A stretch of DNA of 64,000 nucleotides from Pseudomonas poae (GTDB lineage Bacteria > Pseudomonadota > Gammaproteobacteria > Pseudomonadales > Pseudomonadaceae), in contig CP034537.1 of assembly GCA_004000515.1 (NCBI GenBank), forward strand, positions 6,717,501 through 6,781,500. The letters are read 5' to 3'. The number at the start of each line of letters is the position of its first letter. The first letter of the stretch is position 1. The position numbers and the translations under genes were made by a program. Below are positions 37,722 to 48,686 of the stretch, in pieces. The notes beneath the pieces were generated by a model. The model saw only the letters and a program-made list of their open reading frames with translations. It did not search any database and was not told the origin of the DNA.

Positions 37722-38030
37722 TCAACGGCGCGCAATCAACCCTTGCCGGGCAATGCGCGTCAATTGGCAGATCACCTCATCAGCATTGCTTGCGCTGGGA
37801 GCCTGGATAACAGCGAGGTCGAAACTGTTGCTGGCAAATCGCGCAAGGGAGTCGCCGTCCTCAACAAACTGGATAAGGAACGCCGAAGGCCGCCCGGTAC
37901 GTCGCGGCCAACCATCAAGATAACGCAACAGCGTAGGTTGGTGCTTGCCGCCGAGGAGGATTTTAGGATTGCGTTGAGTGAGGTCCGCAGTGATCGGAGC
38001 CAGGCGAATCAGGGGGCGTAGTGCATTCAT
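37722..38030 (-). CDS. Conserved small protein of unknown function
   Basis: A 102-residue protein beginning MNALRPLIRLAPITADLTQR, with NPKILLGGKHQPTLLRYLDG and FASNSFDLAVIQAPS; it looks like a compact alpha/beta domain with coding-like composition. It is convergent with the GldG-like gene, four bases apart. I do not recognise the family. The ATG at 38030 is the most likely start; no strong ribosome site is seen. Confidence 0.55.
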   Translation of the reverse strand: MNALRPLIRLAPITADLTQRNPKILLGGKHQPTLLRYLDGWPRRTGRPSAFLIQFVEDGDSLARFASNSFDLAVIQAPSASNADEVICQLTRIARQGLIARR

Positions 38031-38232
38031 CGTGTCGAGTCTCTGCCTCAAAAGTCTGCGGGCAGGTGAGAGGCAACACCGAACCAGCGCTTTAGCGGAA
38101 TTTCGAAGCAAGGAGATCGCTTCTGTCGGGACCGGAAACGGTCACCCATGGCGCCCGCAATTAGCTGTTTAAATCGGCGCATGAGCGGCATCCTAGAGAA
38201 GCCCATAGTGCGGTGTCAAGAATCCCGAGCAG

Positions 38233-38255
38233 CAAAAAGCCCGCACATGGCGGGC
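38233..38255 (-). terminator. Rho-independent terminator of the doxX-type gene
   Basis: Read on the minus strand, GCCCGC, a five-base loop and GCGGGC are followed by five T. It lies about 22 bases beyond the stop codon. Confidence 0.85.
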
Positions 38256-38277
38256 CTCTTGAGGGTTTGCAGGCAGA

Positions 38278-38711
38278 TCAGTTGGCGATGGCGCGGTCGG
38301 CAGAGAGTTTGCCTGCGCCTTCCAGCAGTACCGCCAGCGCGCCGCCCAACAACGCCAGTGCGAATTCATAACCGTTGTTGGCCATGAACAGCCCGTTATG
38401 GATATGCACCGAGAAAATCGCCACCAGCGACAGGATGGTCAAGCCCAATGCCGCAGGACGGGCCAGCAAACCGATGATCAGTGCCAGGCCGGCAAAAACT
38501 CGGTACCACCGGACAACAACGCCATCAAGGTACCCGGAGCCAAGCCAATGCTCTCCATCCACTGGGCAGTGCCCGCCAGGCCGTAGCCGCCAAACCAGCC
38601 AAACAGTTTTTGCGAACCGTGGGCAGCAAAGATGATGCCCACCACAATGCGCAGAATGGTCAGGCCGTAACCGGCGCGGGTAGACAGGATGCTTTTGATC
38701 AGTGGGCTCAT
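38278..38711 (-). CDS. DoxX-family membrane protein (frameshifted as sequenced)
   Basis: A four-helix inner-membrane protein of about 144 residues when rejoined. The N-terminal part has GLTILRIVVGIIFAAHGSQKLFGWFG, the standard DoxX start. After LSGGTEF the frame breaks at the A5 run 38494-38498; one added base gives FAGLALIIGLLARPAALGLT and a normal end. DoxX relatives are linked to thiosulfate:quinone oxidoreductase subunits and oxidative-stress complexes, but the role of this paralog is unknown. Single gene with its own terminator. Confidence 0.85.
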
Positions 38712-38814
38712 GGTGATAATCCTTTTCAAAGTAGGGGTTGGTTGGCCGCTATATTAATCAGATTAAAGAATGATAAAAGCCGAAAAAATGCCTAATTAAC
38801 ATCGATAAAATCGA

Positions 38815-40236
38815 TTATTTGCGTGAGGCAATTTTTGGCGCTGGCGGCTCCAGGGACTCCCGCTCCCGATCGAACGCCAAGTAATACTTGTTGACGCTAT
38901 TAACATAGCTGACGCCGCCCATCCCCACCTGCTCCATGGCAATACGCTCAACCTGGAAGAACCACTGGTTGGGGTTCAGCCCCCGGCGCTTGGCCTCGGT
39001 GCGCATGCCCTGCACACGCTCCGGCCCCATGTTGTAAGCGGCCAGCACAAAGGCCATGCGCTCTCGTTCATTGAGTTTGGGACTGGCGAAGAACTTGCGG
39101 CGGATCATTGCCAAGTAACGCGCGCCGGCCTGCACGTTGCTGTCGAGCGTCTCGATGTTGTTGACGCCCACTCGCTGCGCCGCAGAGGGGGTGATCTGCA
39201 TCAGGCCCGTAGGGCCACCGCTATTGCGCGCGCCAGGGTCAAGCGCCGACTCCTTGAAGGCCAGCGCGGCCAAGTTCAGCCAGTCCATGCCCTGATCGCG
39301 AGCGTGCTTCTGCAGGATCGGCCGCAGCTTTTCCAGGCGTTGGCGGTCGACGCGAGCCAGTGGGTTGCGCACTTGATAGAGACGTCGATAGATACGCTGG
39401 AACGCCACATCCTGGTCGGATGGCGTTCGGTAGGTCTTGAGAAATCGGTCAATGCTCGCCCGCAGCATCGACGCATCCTGGCGCACAAACCAATATTCAT
39501 CACCGGGTTCGTTGATGGCCACTTGTTTGTCGAAACGCAATTTGGGCAGGATCTTCGCCCAGCGTTCGGCAATCGGCTTTTCGACAATGGTCAGGTGGAA
39601 AATGCCTGCCTGGACCATCTCCAGCACATCCTCCACCGCCAGGGTCGGGTCGACCCACTCAACCTTCACCGGCGGCTGCTTGTGCAGGGCCAGCTTTTGG
39701 TTGACTTGGCTGATGGCATCCGCTGCCGCACTGCCAGTGGTCAGCGCCAAAGTACGCCCGGAGAGTTGTTCCAGCTTGGTAAACCGCCGCTCGCCTTTTA
39801 CGCCCACCAGCCACAACGGCACATCGCTGACAATCGGGTCGCTGGTGCTGATCTTGTGCGAGGCCTTCACATCCAGCAACTCACCCGGGGCCACCAAATC
39901 GCCTTCGCCACGCGCCAACGCGCCAAGCAGTTGATCCTTGGCCTTGGGAATGATCTTGAGGTTGATCTCCTGGCCATCCCGGGCATGGCCATTGAGGTAT
40001 TGCTCGAAAGCGCGCAGGCGGTGGTATTCGACCCCGATGGCCTGGCCCTGCACTTCACCGGAACTGTTGCGGCTCTGGTTGACCAGCACACGCAGGGTGC
40101 GACTAGAGCGGATTTCCGCCAGGTCTCGGACCTTGCCGGGCTTGGTCACTTCCAGCGGCCCGTCCAGACGCGCAACCGCCGCCATGGGCAGCAGTAACGT
40201 CAGGCACAACATAAGCAACGCCGAGGGTCGGATCAT
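38815..40236 (-). CDS. mltF: Membrane-bound lytic transglycosylase, MltF type
   Basis: A 473-residue exported enzyme. A signal peptide or anchor (MIRPSALLMLCLTLLLPMAA) leads to a periplasmic solute-binding-like domain (SRTLRVLVNQSRNSSG to about residue 270), then a C-terminal SLT lysozyme-like domain with the catalytic Glu in LAALAFKESALDPGA and the blocks SGGPTGLMQITPSAA and AAYNMGPERVQGM. It cleaves peptidoglycan glycan strands with anhydro-muropeptide formation. The first residues lack a lipobox. The ATG at 40236 gives a good signal sequence. Confidence 0.93.
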   Translation of the reverse strand: MIRPSALLMLCLTLLLPMAAVARLDGPLEVTKPGKVRDLAEIRSSRTLRVLVNQSRNSSGEVQGQAIGVEYHRLRAFEQYLNGHARDGQEINLKIIPKAKDQLLGALARGEGDLVAPGELLDVKASHKISTSDPIVSDVPLWLVGVKGERRFTKLEQLSGRTLALTTGSAAADAISQVNQKLALHKQPPVKVEWVDPTLAVEDVLEMVQAGIFHLTIVEKPIAERWAKILPKLRFDKQVAINEPGDEYWFVRQDASMLRASIDRFLKTYRTPSDQDVAFQRIYRRLYQVRNPLARVDRQRLEKLRPILQKHARDQGMDWLNLAALAFKESALDPGARNSGGPTGLMQITPSAAQRVGVNNIETLDSNVQAGARYLAMIRRKFFASPKLNERERMAFVLAAYNMGPERVQGMRTEAKRRGLNPNQWFFQVERIAMEQVGMGGVSYVNSVNKYYLAFDRERESLEPPAPKIASRK

Positions 40237-40472
40237 CCGCTCTCCGGAAAGAATACTGGCCAACGCGCTCGCGAAAAACGAGGTGCTGGATGTCAGAAAC
40301 AGAGCGCTTTATGCGCTGGCAAGGCGCGCAACGGTGGCACAGGGAAAGGGATTAGACCAACCACAATGTCACTTGCGACGTTCAAAGACAGCTATAACTC
40401 GTTGTAGTTCTTAGATTTTCTTATAAATCTACAGCTCTGATATGCTTTCCGACCGCAGGCGGAGGTAGCACC

Positions 40473-41280
40473 ATGCAACTCATTGATATCGGCGTCAACC
40501 TGACCAACCCCAGTTTCGACGAGAGGCACCAAGCCGTTCTCGATCGTGCCTATGCCGCCGGCGTACAACAATTAGTGCTCACCGGCACCAGTGTCGAGGG
40601 CAGCGAACAGGCCCTGGAACTCTGCGTAACACTCGATGAAAGCGGCCAACGCCTGTTCAGCACCGCCGGTATCCACCCCCACTCTGCGAGTGACTGGAAC
40701 GGTGAGAGCGCCCTACGCTTGCGTGGTTTGCTCAATGAACGCCGCGTGCGTGCGGTAGGTGAATGCGGGCTGGATTTCAATCGGGATTTCTCGCCACGCC
40801 CCCAGCAGGAAAAAAGTCCTCGAAGAACACCTGGCCTTGGCCGTCGAACTCAAACTCCCGGTATTTCTGCATGAGCGCGACGCCAACCAGCGCTTGGTGG
40901 AGATTCTCAAGGACTATCGAGACCACCTCACCGCCGCCGTCGTGCATTGCTTCACCGGCGAGCAGCAGGCGCTGTTCAGCTATCTCGACCTCGACTTGCA
41001 CATTGGCATCACCGGTTGGATCTGCGACGAACGCCGTGGGACGCATCTGCACCCATTGGTCAGCGAAATCCCCCGAGGCCGTCTGATGCTGGAGAGCGAT
41101 GCGCCCTACCTGCTGCCGCGCACCTTACGTCCCAAGCCGAAGAATGGCCGTAACGAACCGGCGTACTTGCCCGAGGTGCTGCGCGAAGTGGCCTTGCATC
41201 GTAACGAAAGCGTGGAAGACCTAGCCCAACACAGTACCGCCTGCGCACGCGCGTTTTTCGGGTTGCCTGCGGTGGATTAA
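40473..41280 (+). CDS. tatD: TatD-family metal-dependent DNase (frameshifted as sequenced)
   Basis: A TIM-barrel nuclease of the TatD family with 3'-5' DNase activity involved in DNA repair. Metal ligands are visible: [10 protein letters not shown] at the start, [41 protein letters not shown] and [11 protein letters not shown]. The frame breaks at the A6 run 40810-40815; removing one A gives [20 protein letters not shown] and a 268-residue protein of normal length. The gene has an AGGCGGAGG ribosome site and is divergent from mltF. Confidence 0.93.
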
Positions 41281-41376
41281 TGCGGCGCATTGACCCATGT
41301 CAAAATCGTTTTTCTGAGTAGCGGCACAATAATGGCACCTTGCCAATGCTGTTTCCGCTATCAGAGAAAACCTTCC

Positions 41377-42858
41377 ATGGGTGCCTGGCTTAGCAATATC
41401 TCGCTGAAGTACAAATTCTGGGCCGTCAACGCGGTCGCTTTCATCACCACCCTGCTGCTGGTGCTGTACGCCGTGCAGCTTGAACAACAGGCGCGCAGCG
41501 ATGCGTCACAAGCCTCGGCGCAGGCCCAAGCACGTTTGCTCAGTGCCTGGCCCGCCGACAAGGCATTGCCCAAAGGCGAGCACTGGCTGACGTTCCCGCG
41601 CGGTCAAGTCCCACAACTGGCCGACCAGGATCTATCGGCGCTTAATAGCGCCAATGGCTGGGTCGAACTTAATCGCATGCCGTTATTCGGCGAAAACCCA
41701 CTGATGGGCGCCGACGTGATCGTCCGGAACGACGGCCAGCAGGTCGCCGTACTGGCCTACGCGCCCAGCCTGAGCCAGGTGTTCGGCGAGCGTTTTGCCA
41801 ATTACGCGGTGGCTGTGGCGATTCTGATGCTGGCCATGCTTGGCGCCTCACAATTGCTGATTCGCTTTCTGCTCAGCCAACTCAACACCCTCAAGGACGT
41901 GATGCTGCACGTCGAGAAAACCGGCGACCTCTCAGCCCGCGTGCCGTTGGCGTGCAAGGATGAGGTCGGCCAGATGGCCAGCGCTTTCAACGCCATGCAG
42001 GCTGGCTACCAGCGCGTGGTCAACACCGTGGCGCGTACCGCCCAGCAACTGGACGACGGCGCCGCGCGGCTGGCCAGCAGCATGAACGAGGTGCAGCACG
42101 GCATGCTTGGCCAGCAGAGTGAAACCGACCAGGCCGCCACTGCCATCAACGAGATGACCGCCACCGTCTACCACATCGCCCAACATGCAGGTGCCACCCG
42201 TGACCTGTCCCAGACCGCCGACACTCTCGCCGGCAGCGGCCAGGAAGTGGTGACCCGCGTGCAGCGCTCAATCGCCGGCCTGTCCACCGGTGTGCAGCAG
42301 ACCGCCGAGATGATCCAGAAACTCGCCGAGGACAGCCAGAAAATCAACGGCGTGGTCAGTGTGATCCACAGCATCGCCGAACAGACCAACCTGCTCGCCC
42401 TTAACGCTGCCATCGAAGCCGCCCGCGCCGGGGAAATGGGCCGTGGTTTCGCCGTGGTTGCCGACGAGGTGCGCAACCTTGCCAAGCGCGTGCAAAACTC
42501 CACCGACGAAATCACCCGCATGGTCTCGGCGCTGCAAGCCGGCACCCGCGACGCGGTGGACTTCATGCAGGAAAGCTCGTTCAAGGCTGACGACTGCGTA
42601 CAACAAGCCCAAGAGGCCGGCATCGCACTGGCAGAAATTACCGGCGCTGTGGCCCAAATGCGCGAGAGCAACACCCAAATCGCCGTCGCCGCAGAACAAC
42701 AAAGCCACGTCGCCGAAGAGATGAACCGCGCGGTAGTGAGCATTCGTGATGTGACCGAAAACACCGTGCAGCAAACGGTGGATTCGGCAACGACCAGCAA
42801 CCAACTGGCCACCTTGGCTGGGGAGTTGAGCAAAGCGATTGGGCAGTTGAAGCTGTAG
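41377..42858 (+). CDS. Methyl-accepting chemotaxis protein
   Basis: A 493-residue transducer. Membrane helix 1 lies at residues 12-32, a short periplasmic domain of about 110 residues at 33-145, helix 2 near 146-168, then a HAMP domain ([20 protein letters not shown]) and a long cytoplasmic coiled coil. The signalling tip is the conserved [19 protein letters not shown], followed by [17 protein letters not shown]. The small sensor domain has no recognised ligand motif. The ATG at 41377 begins [14 protein letters not shown]. Position corresponds to PA2867. Confidence 0.93.
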   Translation: MGAWLSNISLKYKFWAVNAVAFITTLLLVLYAVQLEQQARSDASQASAQAQARLLSAWPADKALPKGEHWLTFPRGQVPQLADQDLSALNSANGWVELNRMPLFGENPLMGADVIVRNDGQQVAVLAYAPSLSQVFGERFANYAVAVAILMLAMLGASQLLIRFLLSQLNTLKDVMLHVEKTGDLSARVPLACKDEVGQMASAFNAMQAGYQRVVNTVARTAQQLDDGAARLASSMNEVQHGMLGQQSETDQAATAINEMTATVYHIAQHAGATRDLSQTADTLAGSGQEVVTRVQRSIAGLSTGVQQTAEMIQKLAEDSQKINGVVSVIHSIAEQTNLLALNAAIEAARAGEMGRGFAVVADEVRNLAKRVQNSTDEITRMVSALQAGTRDAVDFMQESSFKADDCVQQAQEAGIALAEITGAVAQMRESNTQIAVAAEQQSHVAEEMNRAVVSIRDVTENTVQQTVDSATTSNQLATLAGELSKAIGQLKL

Positions 42859-43015
42859 GACTGTTCCACATGTAATCCTGCGCCCACATCCAAACCTCGA
42901 TTTACTCGAGGTTTTGGCGAAACTTCCTAGCGTTGCTGGCGAATAACGCCGACTTCTTTTCCTTACATACCTCTCCAAAGTCTCTCGCCTGACCAACCAG
43001 CGCGAGGGACCGCCG

Positions 43016-46000
43016 ATGCACTTCTCTATCGATGCCCAGCACAACAGGGCAGCGCCTTGATCCCGGTGATTGCCAGGCTGGTCCTGGCCCCCATGGATGC
43101 CAGCAAGCCGGACGTTGAAACCGTCTTGCGCGATTTCCGCGCATGCCTGAATGACTTCGACGCGTGGGCCGAAAGTTTCTGGAGCCTTGGTGCGCTTGAA
43201 GTGGAGCAGGTATTCAAGGTCGGCGATGAAGTCTCGCTTGTAGCCCCAGCCTCCTCCCAAAGACCCAGTCGTACAGTCGCTGTTTGCAAGGCCCAGGGAT
43301 CATTGACCCTGGTGCATATGTTCGAGAGCACGCGGTTCGTGCCCATCGGCAACACTCCCGTAATGCTCCAAGGTATTGCGCCCGACGGCCGCCCCATCGG
43401 AGAACCGATCCATCACGTCATTGGTCCCAGCGGCATCCTTGAAGTCAAGGACTGCACCCGCGACCAGCGTTACCAAATCACTTTCTATCCCAACGTTTCC
43501 AAAGATCACGTCAAGGCGCTGTATGCGTCTTATCAGTCGGTGATCAATGGCCTGAATGTTCATCTGCGCGATGAATGGAGCGAAACGTTCAAGCCGCTAT
43601 GGAAGGACTTTGCCCGCGCCACGCCTTTGGCACGTAGCGCGATGCAGGGCGTCGCGTTTTCAAGCGGGATCGCCAAGGCGCTCTACAACCTCTGGGACAA
43701 CGTCACGCAGCTGTATGACCTGTTGGCGGACCTCAAGGCCAACAGCGAGAAATTGCTGCAGTACATCTCCCAGGCCGAACTTGATGCGCTATTGAAACTG
43801 GGCAAAGACGCGATCGCCAATGGCCTGTTGGTGCTCAGTGATGAGCCGCTGATGTTTATCTACCTGTCCGCCATGGTCGCCTGGTTGCGCATGCTACCGC
43901 CGCCACAGATGTACGAAGTGGTTGGTGAAATCACCGGCGAAGTGTTGATCAACCTGCTTCTGATCTGGGCGACGCGGGGCATGGGCGTGCGAATTCGCCT
44001 GGGCACGCAAGTGCTGGGCCATATCAAATCCAGTCGAGCGCGGCAACTGTTGACGTTACTGTCCGAGCAACTGGTGTCGCCGCATTTGGCCTCGCATGCC
44101 GATGCGGTAAAGCCCCTGTTGTTGAGTGGTCCGGCGAGACCGATCAAAACGATTCCGGCGGTGCCATTGAAGGCGGGAGAGCAGCTGATTTCAAACCCGG
44201 TGGCGATGGCTCGGGACAAGGGCAAACCGAAGACGACGCTGGTTCCGCACGAGCCTATGGATGACGTGCCCGTTTCTGGAAAGAACCCGAACGGGGATGC
44301 CGCTTCGAGTGCGGATAAAACAGCCACTAATGGCTGTCCGGTGTCGATGGTGACCGGGGAGGAATTGCTCACCCTGACCGATGGTGCGCTGGACGGGATT
44401 TTGCCGTTTGAGTGGACTCGGTTGTATCGCACCAGTGCGGTGGAAGTGGATTGCGGGTTGGGGTTCGGCTGGAGTCATTCACTGGCGCATCGGTTGGAAG
44501 TTGCGGGCGATTCGGTGGTGTGGACGGATCATGAGAATCGCTCCACCACCCTGCCCTTGCCCTCTTCTGCTAGGCCTGCGATCACCAATAGCTTGGCAGA
44601 GGCGGCGATTTATCTGGGCGATTTGCCGGATGAGTTGGTGCTGGCTCAATCGTCGCGTTTCTACCACTTCGTCAAGGGTTCGCTGACGGCAATCAGCGAT
44701 GCCTACGGCAATCGGCTGCGTATTTCCCGGGACTATTTGGGGCGTATCGAGCGGGTGTCTAACGGGGTCGGACGCTCGTTTTTTTGCGGTACTCGTCGGA
44801 CCGCATCGTTTCGGTGGACTACCAAATTCAACGGGCAAAGGGTTATGAACCCTACGTCTGGGTTACCGAGCAAAGTGTTGTTTCCTACACCTATGACGAA
44901 CTTGGACGATTGGTTTCGGCGACCAATGCCGTCGGCGAAAGTGAGAGTTACCGGTACGACGAGCAGCACGTCATTCTTGAACGTGGTCTGGCTGGTGGCG
45001 CGAGTTTCTTCTGGGAGTGGGAACGGTCCGGCAAGGCGGCGCGATGTGTCCGGCATTGGGCCAGTTTTTCGCAAATGGACACGCGGTATGCCTGGGATGA
45101 CAACGGGCGCGTCACGGTGTTTAACGCCGATGGCAGCCAGGAAGTTTACGTGCATGACCAGCGGGCGCGGCTGGTGCAGCGGGTAGATCCGGATGGTGCT
45201 GAGCACTTTAAGTCCTACGACGAAAAAGGCCGGTTAACGGTTGAACAGAACCCGCTGGGAGCGGTGACGGCGTATCAGTACGACGAAGCTGGACGCTTGG
45301 TGGCGTTGTTTCCCGGGGACGATGAGCCAACGACCTACGAACATGACAACGGTTTCGTACGGGTTGTGCGGCGTGGCGAAGCCGTCTGGAAATACGAGCG
45401 TAATGACCAAGGCGATGTCACCCGCAAGATTGATCCTGATGGCCATATCACCGATTACACCTACAACAAGCACGGACAACTGATTGGGGTTTGGTATCCC
45501 GATCACAGTAGCCAACGGCTGGTGTGGAATGAGCGTGGGCAGTTGCTTGAGGAGCAATTGCCGAATGGTGGCATCAAGCGTTATCGCTATGACGACGTTG
45601 GGCGGCAGGTTGCTCGGGAGGATGAGCACGGCGCGCTGACCCAGTATCAGTGGGATGGCGTTGGGCGGTTGATGCGTGTGGTGCTGCCTGGTGGGGCCTG
45701 TAGGGAATACAGCTACAACCCTTACGGAAAGATCACGGCTGAGCGGGATGAACTCGGGCGCGTGACCAGCTACGAATATGCAGATGGTTTGCACCTGATC
45801 AGCCGTCGCATTAACGCTGACGGCACCCAGGTCAAATACCGCTACGACAACGTTCGGTTATTGCTGACCGAAATTGAAAACGAAGTCGGCGAAGTCTATG
45901 CACTGCAATATCACCCTAATGGCCTGATCCAGCAGGAAACCGGCTTCGACGGCCAACGCACCGCCTACGTTTACGACCTCAACGGCAACCTGCAAGAAAA

Positions 46001-47766
46001 GACTGAATACGGCGATGACGGCAGTCAGCTCGTCACCTGCTACGAGCGTGATCACGCCGGGCGACTCGTACGAAAGACCCTTCCCAACAGCAGCGTTGTT
46101 GACTATGCCTACGACCGCCAAGGCAACCTCCTAACCGTCGACGATAGCCACTGGTTTCTGGCCTACGAATACGACACCCAAAACCGGCTCACCGCTGAGC
46201 ATCAAGGCTGGGGCACCCTGCGCTATGGATACGACGCCTGCGGCCAACTTCAAAAGCTGCGCCTACCGGACAACAACCGTCTTGTTTTTAATCATGCCAA
46301 AGGTGGTCACCTCGCTACGGTAGAACTGAACGGTGAAATCCTCACCTCTCACCTCTTCAAATCCGGCCAGGAACACCAACGCCAACAAGGCCAACTCCTT
46401 AGCCACTACCACTACGACGATCAACAGCGCCTGCACGCCCACGCCCTCACCCACCAGGACCGCTACCTCTACCAACGCCAATACGACTACGACAAATCCG
46501 GCAACCTCACCCGCCTGATCGACACCCGCAAAGGCGACCACCACTACCAGTACGATCCCCTAAACCGCCTGACTCGCGCCGACCACTCCCAGGATCTGCA
46601 AGAACGCTTCGCCCACGACCCAGCGGGCAACCTGCTGATGCAAGACCGACCGGGCCCGGATGTCGTCGCTGGCAATCGTTTGATTAGCCAAGGCGACAAC
46701 CACTACGACTACGACGCCTTCGGCAATCTGATCCGCGAACGGTGTGGCAAAGGCCATCTACTCGTCACCGAATATCGCTACGACTGTCAGCACCGGTTAA
46801 TCGGGATTACTCAACCGAACGGCCAGACCGCCAACTACCGCTATGACCCGTTTGGCCGTCGCATCAGCAAAACCGTCGACGACATCACCACGGAGTTCTT
46901 CTGGCAAGGCGACAAGCTCATCGCCGAACACCACAAAGATAAACACCGCAGCTATATCTACGAACCCGACAGCTTTCGCCCACTGGTAATGCTGGAAGGC
47001 TACGGCCCCAAAGAAACCAAGCCCTACCACTACCAACTCGACCACCTCGGTACCCCACAAGAACTCACCAACCCCGAAGGCGAAATCGTCTGGTCCGCCC
47101 ATTACCGCACCTATGGCGAAATCTCCCGCCTCGACATCGGCAAAATCGACAACCCACTGCGTTTTCAAGGCCAGTACTTCGACCAAGAAAGCGGGCTGCA
47201 CTACAACCGCCATCGCTACTACAATCCGGATATTGGTCGCTACCTCACCCCTGATCCGGTGAAGTTGGCGGGTGGGATCAACACGTACCAGTACGTGCCC
47301 AATCCTACGGGGTGGGTGGATCCACTAGGACTGACTGCTCATTGCACCGGCGCAGTAAAGAAAAATCCAACCTGCGCGATATCCGTTGACCCTGACGTAC
47401 CTGATGTATCTCGAAAAGGAGCTTTCCGCGAAGCAAAAGAGACGCCAACATACCAATGTCTCAACAACCTGACGCAGCTAGCGAATCGAAATCTGGCGCA
47501 AAAAACAATACAGCAAGGTAAAAATGACGGATATAAATGGAAAAGCAGTTTTAGATAGCTCTGAAAAAACGGTTCAAACAAGGGTCTACCAATATACGAG
47601 AGCCGATGGGTCCCAGGTACTCATCCAAGACCACTCGGCCGGGCATAAATTCGGAGCTCAGAACGGAGTGGGCGATCAAGGTGCTCACTTCAATCTGCGG
47701 CCAATCGATACACCACGCACCGGCAAAGTCCCGGGCACAAAAGATCACTACCTGTTTAAGGATTGA
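43016..47766 (+). CDS. Rhs-family polymorphic toxin with HNH/EndoVII-like C-terminal nuclease (four frameshifts as sequenced)
   Basis: When four single-base losses are restored this is one protein of about 1584 residues. The ATG at 43016 has a GAGGG site. Breaks: G3 run 43047-43049, T7 run 44779-44785, A4 run 47437-47440 and near 47512-47515. Residues 1-430 form a Rhs N-terminal domain with helical parts; a DUF6531-like entry follows (CPVSMVTGEELLTLTDGAL), then dozens of YD repeats, the core RFQGQYFDQESGLHYNRHRY and the cleavage-type end WVDPLGL. The last 145 residues restore to AFREAKRDANIPMSQQP and DHSAGHKFGAQNGVGDQGAH, signatures of HNH/EndoVII-like toxins, implying a DNase. No VgrG, EagR or PAAR gene is adjacent. 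Confidence 0.83.
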
Positions 47767-47768
47767 AA

Positions 47769-48194
47769 ATGAGACATTGGAACGATATTGAAGGAACAGT
47801 ATTCTTCAACAAACTGTTCACCCACTACATTGAGATCGGGGAAATTTACATACACTCACTGACGGTAGAGTACGATCAACCCTCTATCAGCATTGGATTT
47901 GACATACCAGAATTTCCAGATCTTTTACCCCCTAAATGGGAGGGCAAGGGATATAACACATGTAGAATTGGGCTGACCTGCAATGAAATAAGTAACTTGC
48001 AAATAGCCAATCTTCCCCGCAGAGAAATTTTCATTGCAGAAATAAAGCATGAAGATGAACATTTTATCTTTAACGCAAAATCAAAAAACGCTTCTATTGA
48101 ATTTAGAGCAAAATGGCTATCCATGGATGGCCCATCAGTTTATGTAAACTGCCCCGAACCTGGCGATCATACTTGGTCAAAACAAGGTCGATAG
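47769..48194 (+). CDS. Immunity protein for the Rhs toxin (Imm50-like)
   Basis: A 141-residue acidic protein beginning MRHWNDIEGTVFFNKLFTHY, which resembles the Imm50 family of polymorphic-toxin immunity proteins. It starts two bases after the Rhs stop, the classical toxin-immunity arrangement. Base composition is strikingly AT-rich against the Rhs core, as usual for exchangeable toxin-immunity tips. No signal peptide; it would act in the cytoplasm by binding the toxin domain. Confidence 0.78.
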   Translation: MRHWNDIEGTVFFNKLFTHYIEIGEIYIHSLTVEYDQPSISIGFDIPEFPDLLPPKWEGKGYNTCRIGLTCNEISNLQIANLPRREIFIAEIKHEDEHFIFNAKSKNASIEFRAKWLSMDGPSVYVNCPEPGDHTWSKQGR

Positions 48195-48320
48195 AGAGGG
48201 ACTGAGGTATGCCTTAAATAGCAGAAACTATGGGATCTATAGCCAGCCCCAATTCGCCGTCCAGCCCACCCCCACCTAAACTCTATCCAAGTCATTTCAA
48301 CGGACAGAGGATGCACCATC

Positions 48321-48683
48321 ATGGGCAAACGTCACCCCAATCTCCCCGCCTGGCAATGGCGTAACTACCCACAAAACCACCAGCACCCGGCCAACCTGGC
48401 GTTGCACCTGATTGCCGTGCCGCTGTTCATTATCGGGTTTCTATTGATTGTGTCGGGCGTGTTCAGCCTGAGCCTGGCCAGTTTCGCCATAGGGGTCGTG
48501 GGTATCCTCGCAGGCCTGGCATTGCAGCGTCATGGTCACAGCCTGGAAGCCCAGGCCAGCGAGCCGTTCAGTGATCGCAAAGACGCAGTGCAGCGTCTGG
48601 TGGTCGAGCAATTTGTGACCTTTCCGCGGTTTGTATTGAGCGGTGGCTGGTGGCGTGCCTGGCGGCAACGCCATCGCCACTAA
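48321..48683 (+). CDS. Small membrane protein, DUF962/Mpo1-like
   Basis: A 120-residue protein with two hydrophobic hairpin segments (about 30-52 and 55-72) after NYPQNHQHPANLALHLIAVP and before QRHGHSLEAQASEPFSDRKD. The conserved His positions resemble the DUF962/Mpo1 group, some of which are iron-dependent 2-hydroxy-fatty-acid dioxygenases; the match is approximate. Close Pseudomonas homologs are often listed under an unsupported 'terminase' name. It is convergent with the thioesterase gene, three bases apart. Confidence 0.7.
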   Translation: MGKRHPNLPAWQWRNYPQNHQHPANLALHLIAVPLFIIGFLLIVSGVFSLSLASFAIGVVGILAGLALQRHGHSLEAQASEPFSDRKDAVQRLVVEQFVTFPRFVLSGGWWRAWRQRHRH

Positions 48684-48686
48684 GGC

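Noticed and set aside
48321..48683. Phage terminase annotation for the small membrane protein
   Set aside because: The sequence has two hydrophobic segments and no nucleotide-binding or nuclease motif; no other phage gene is near.
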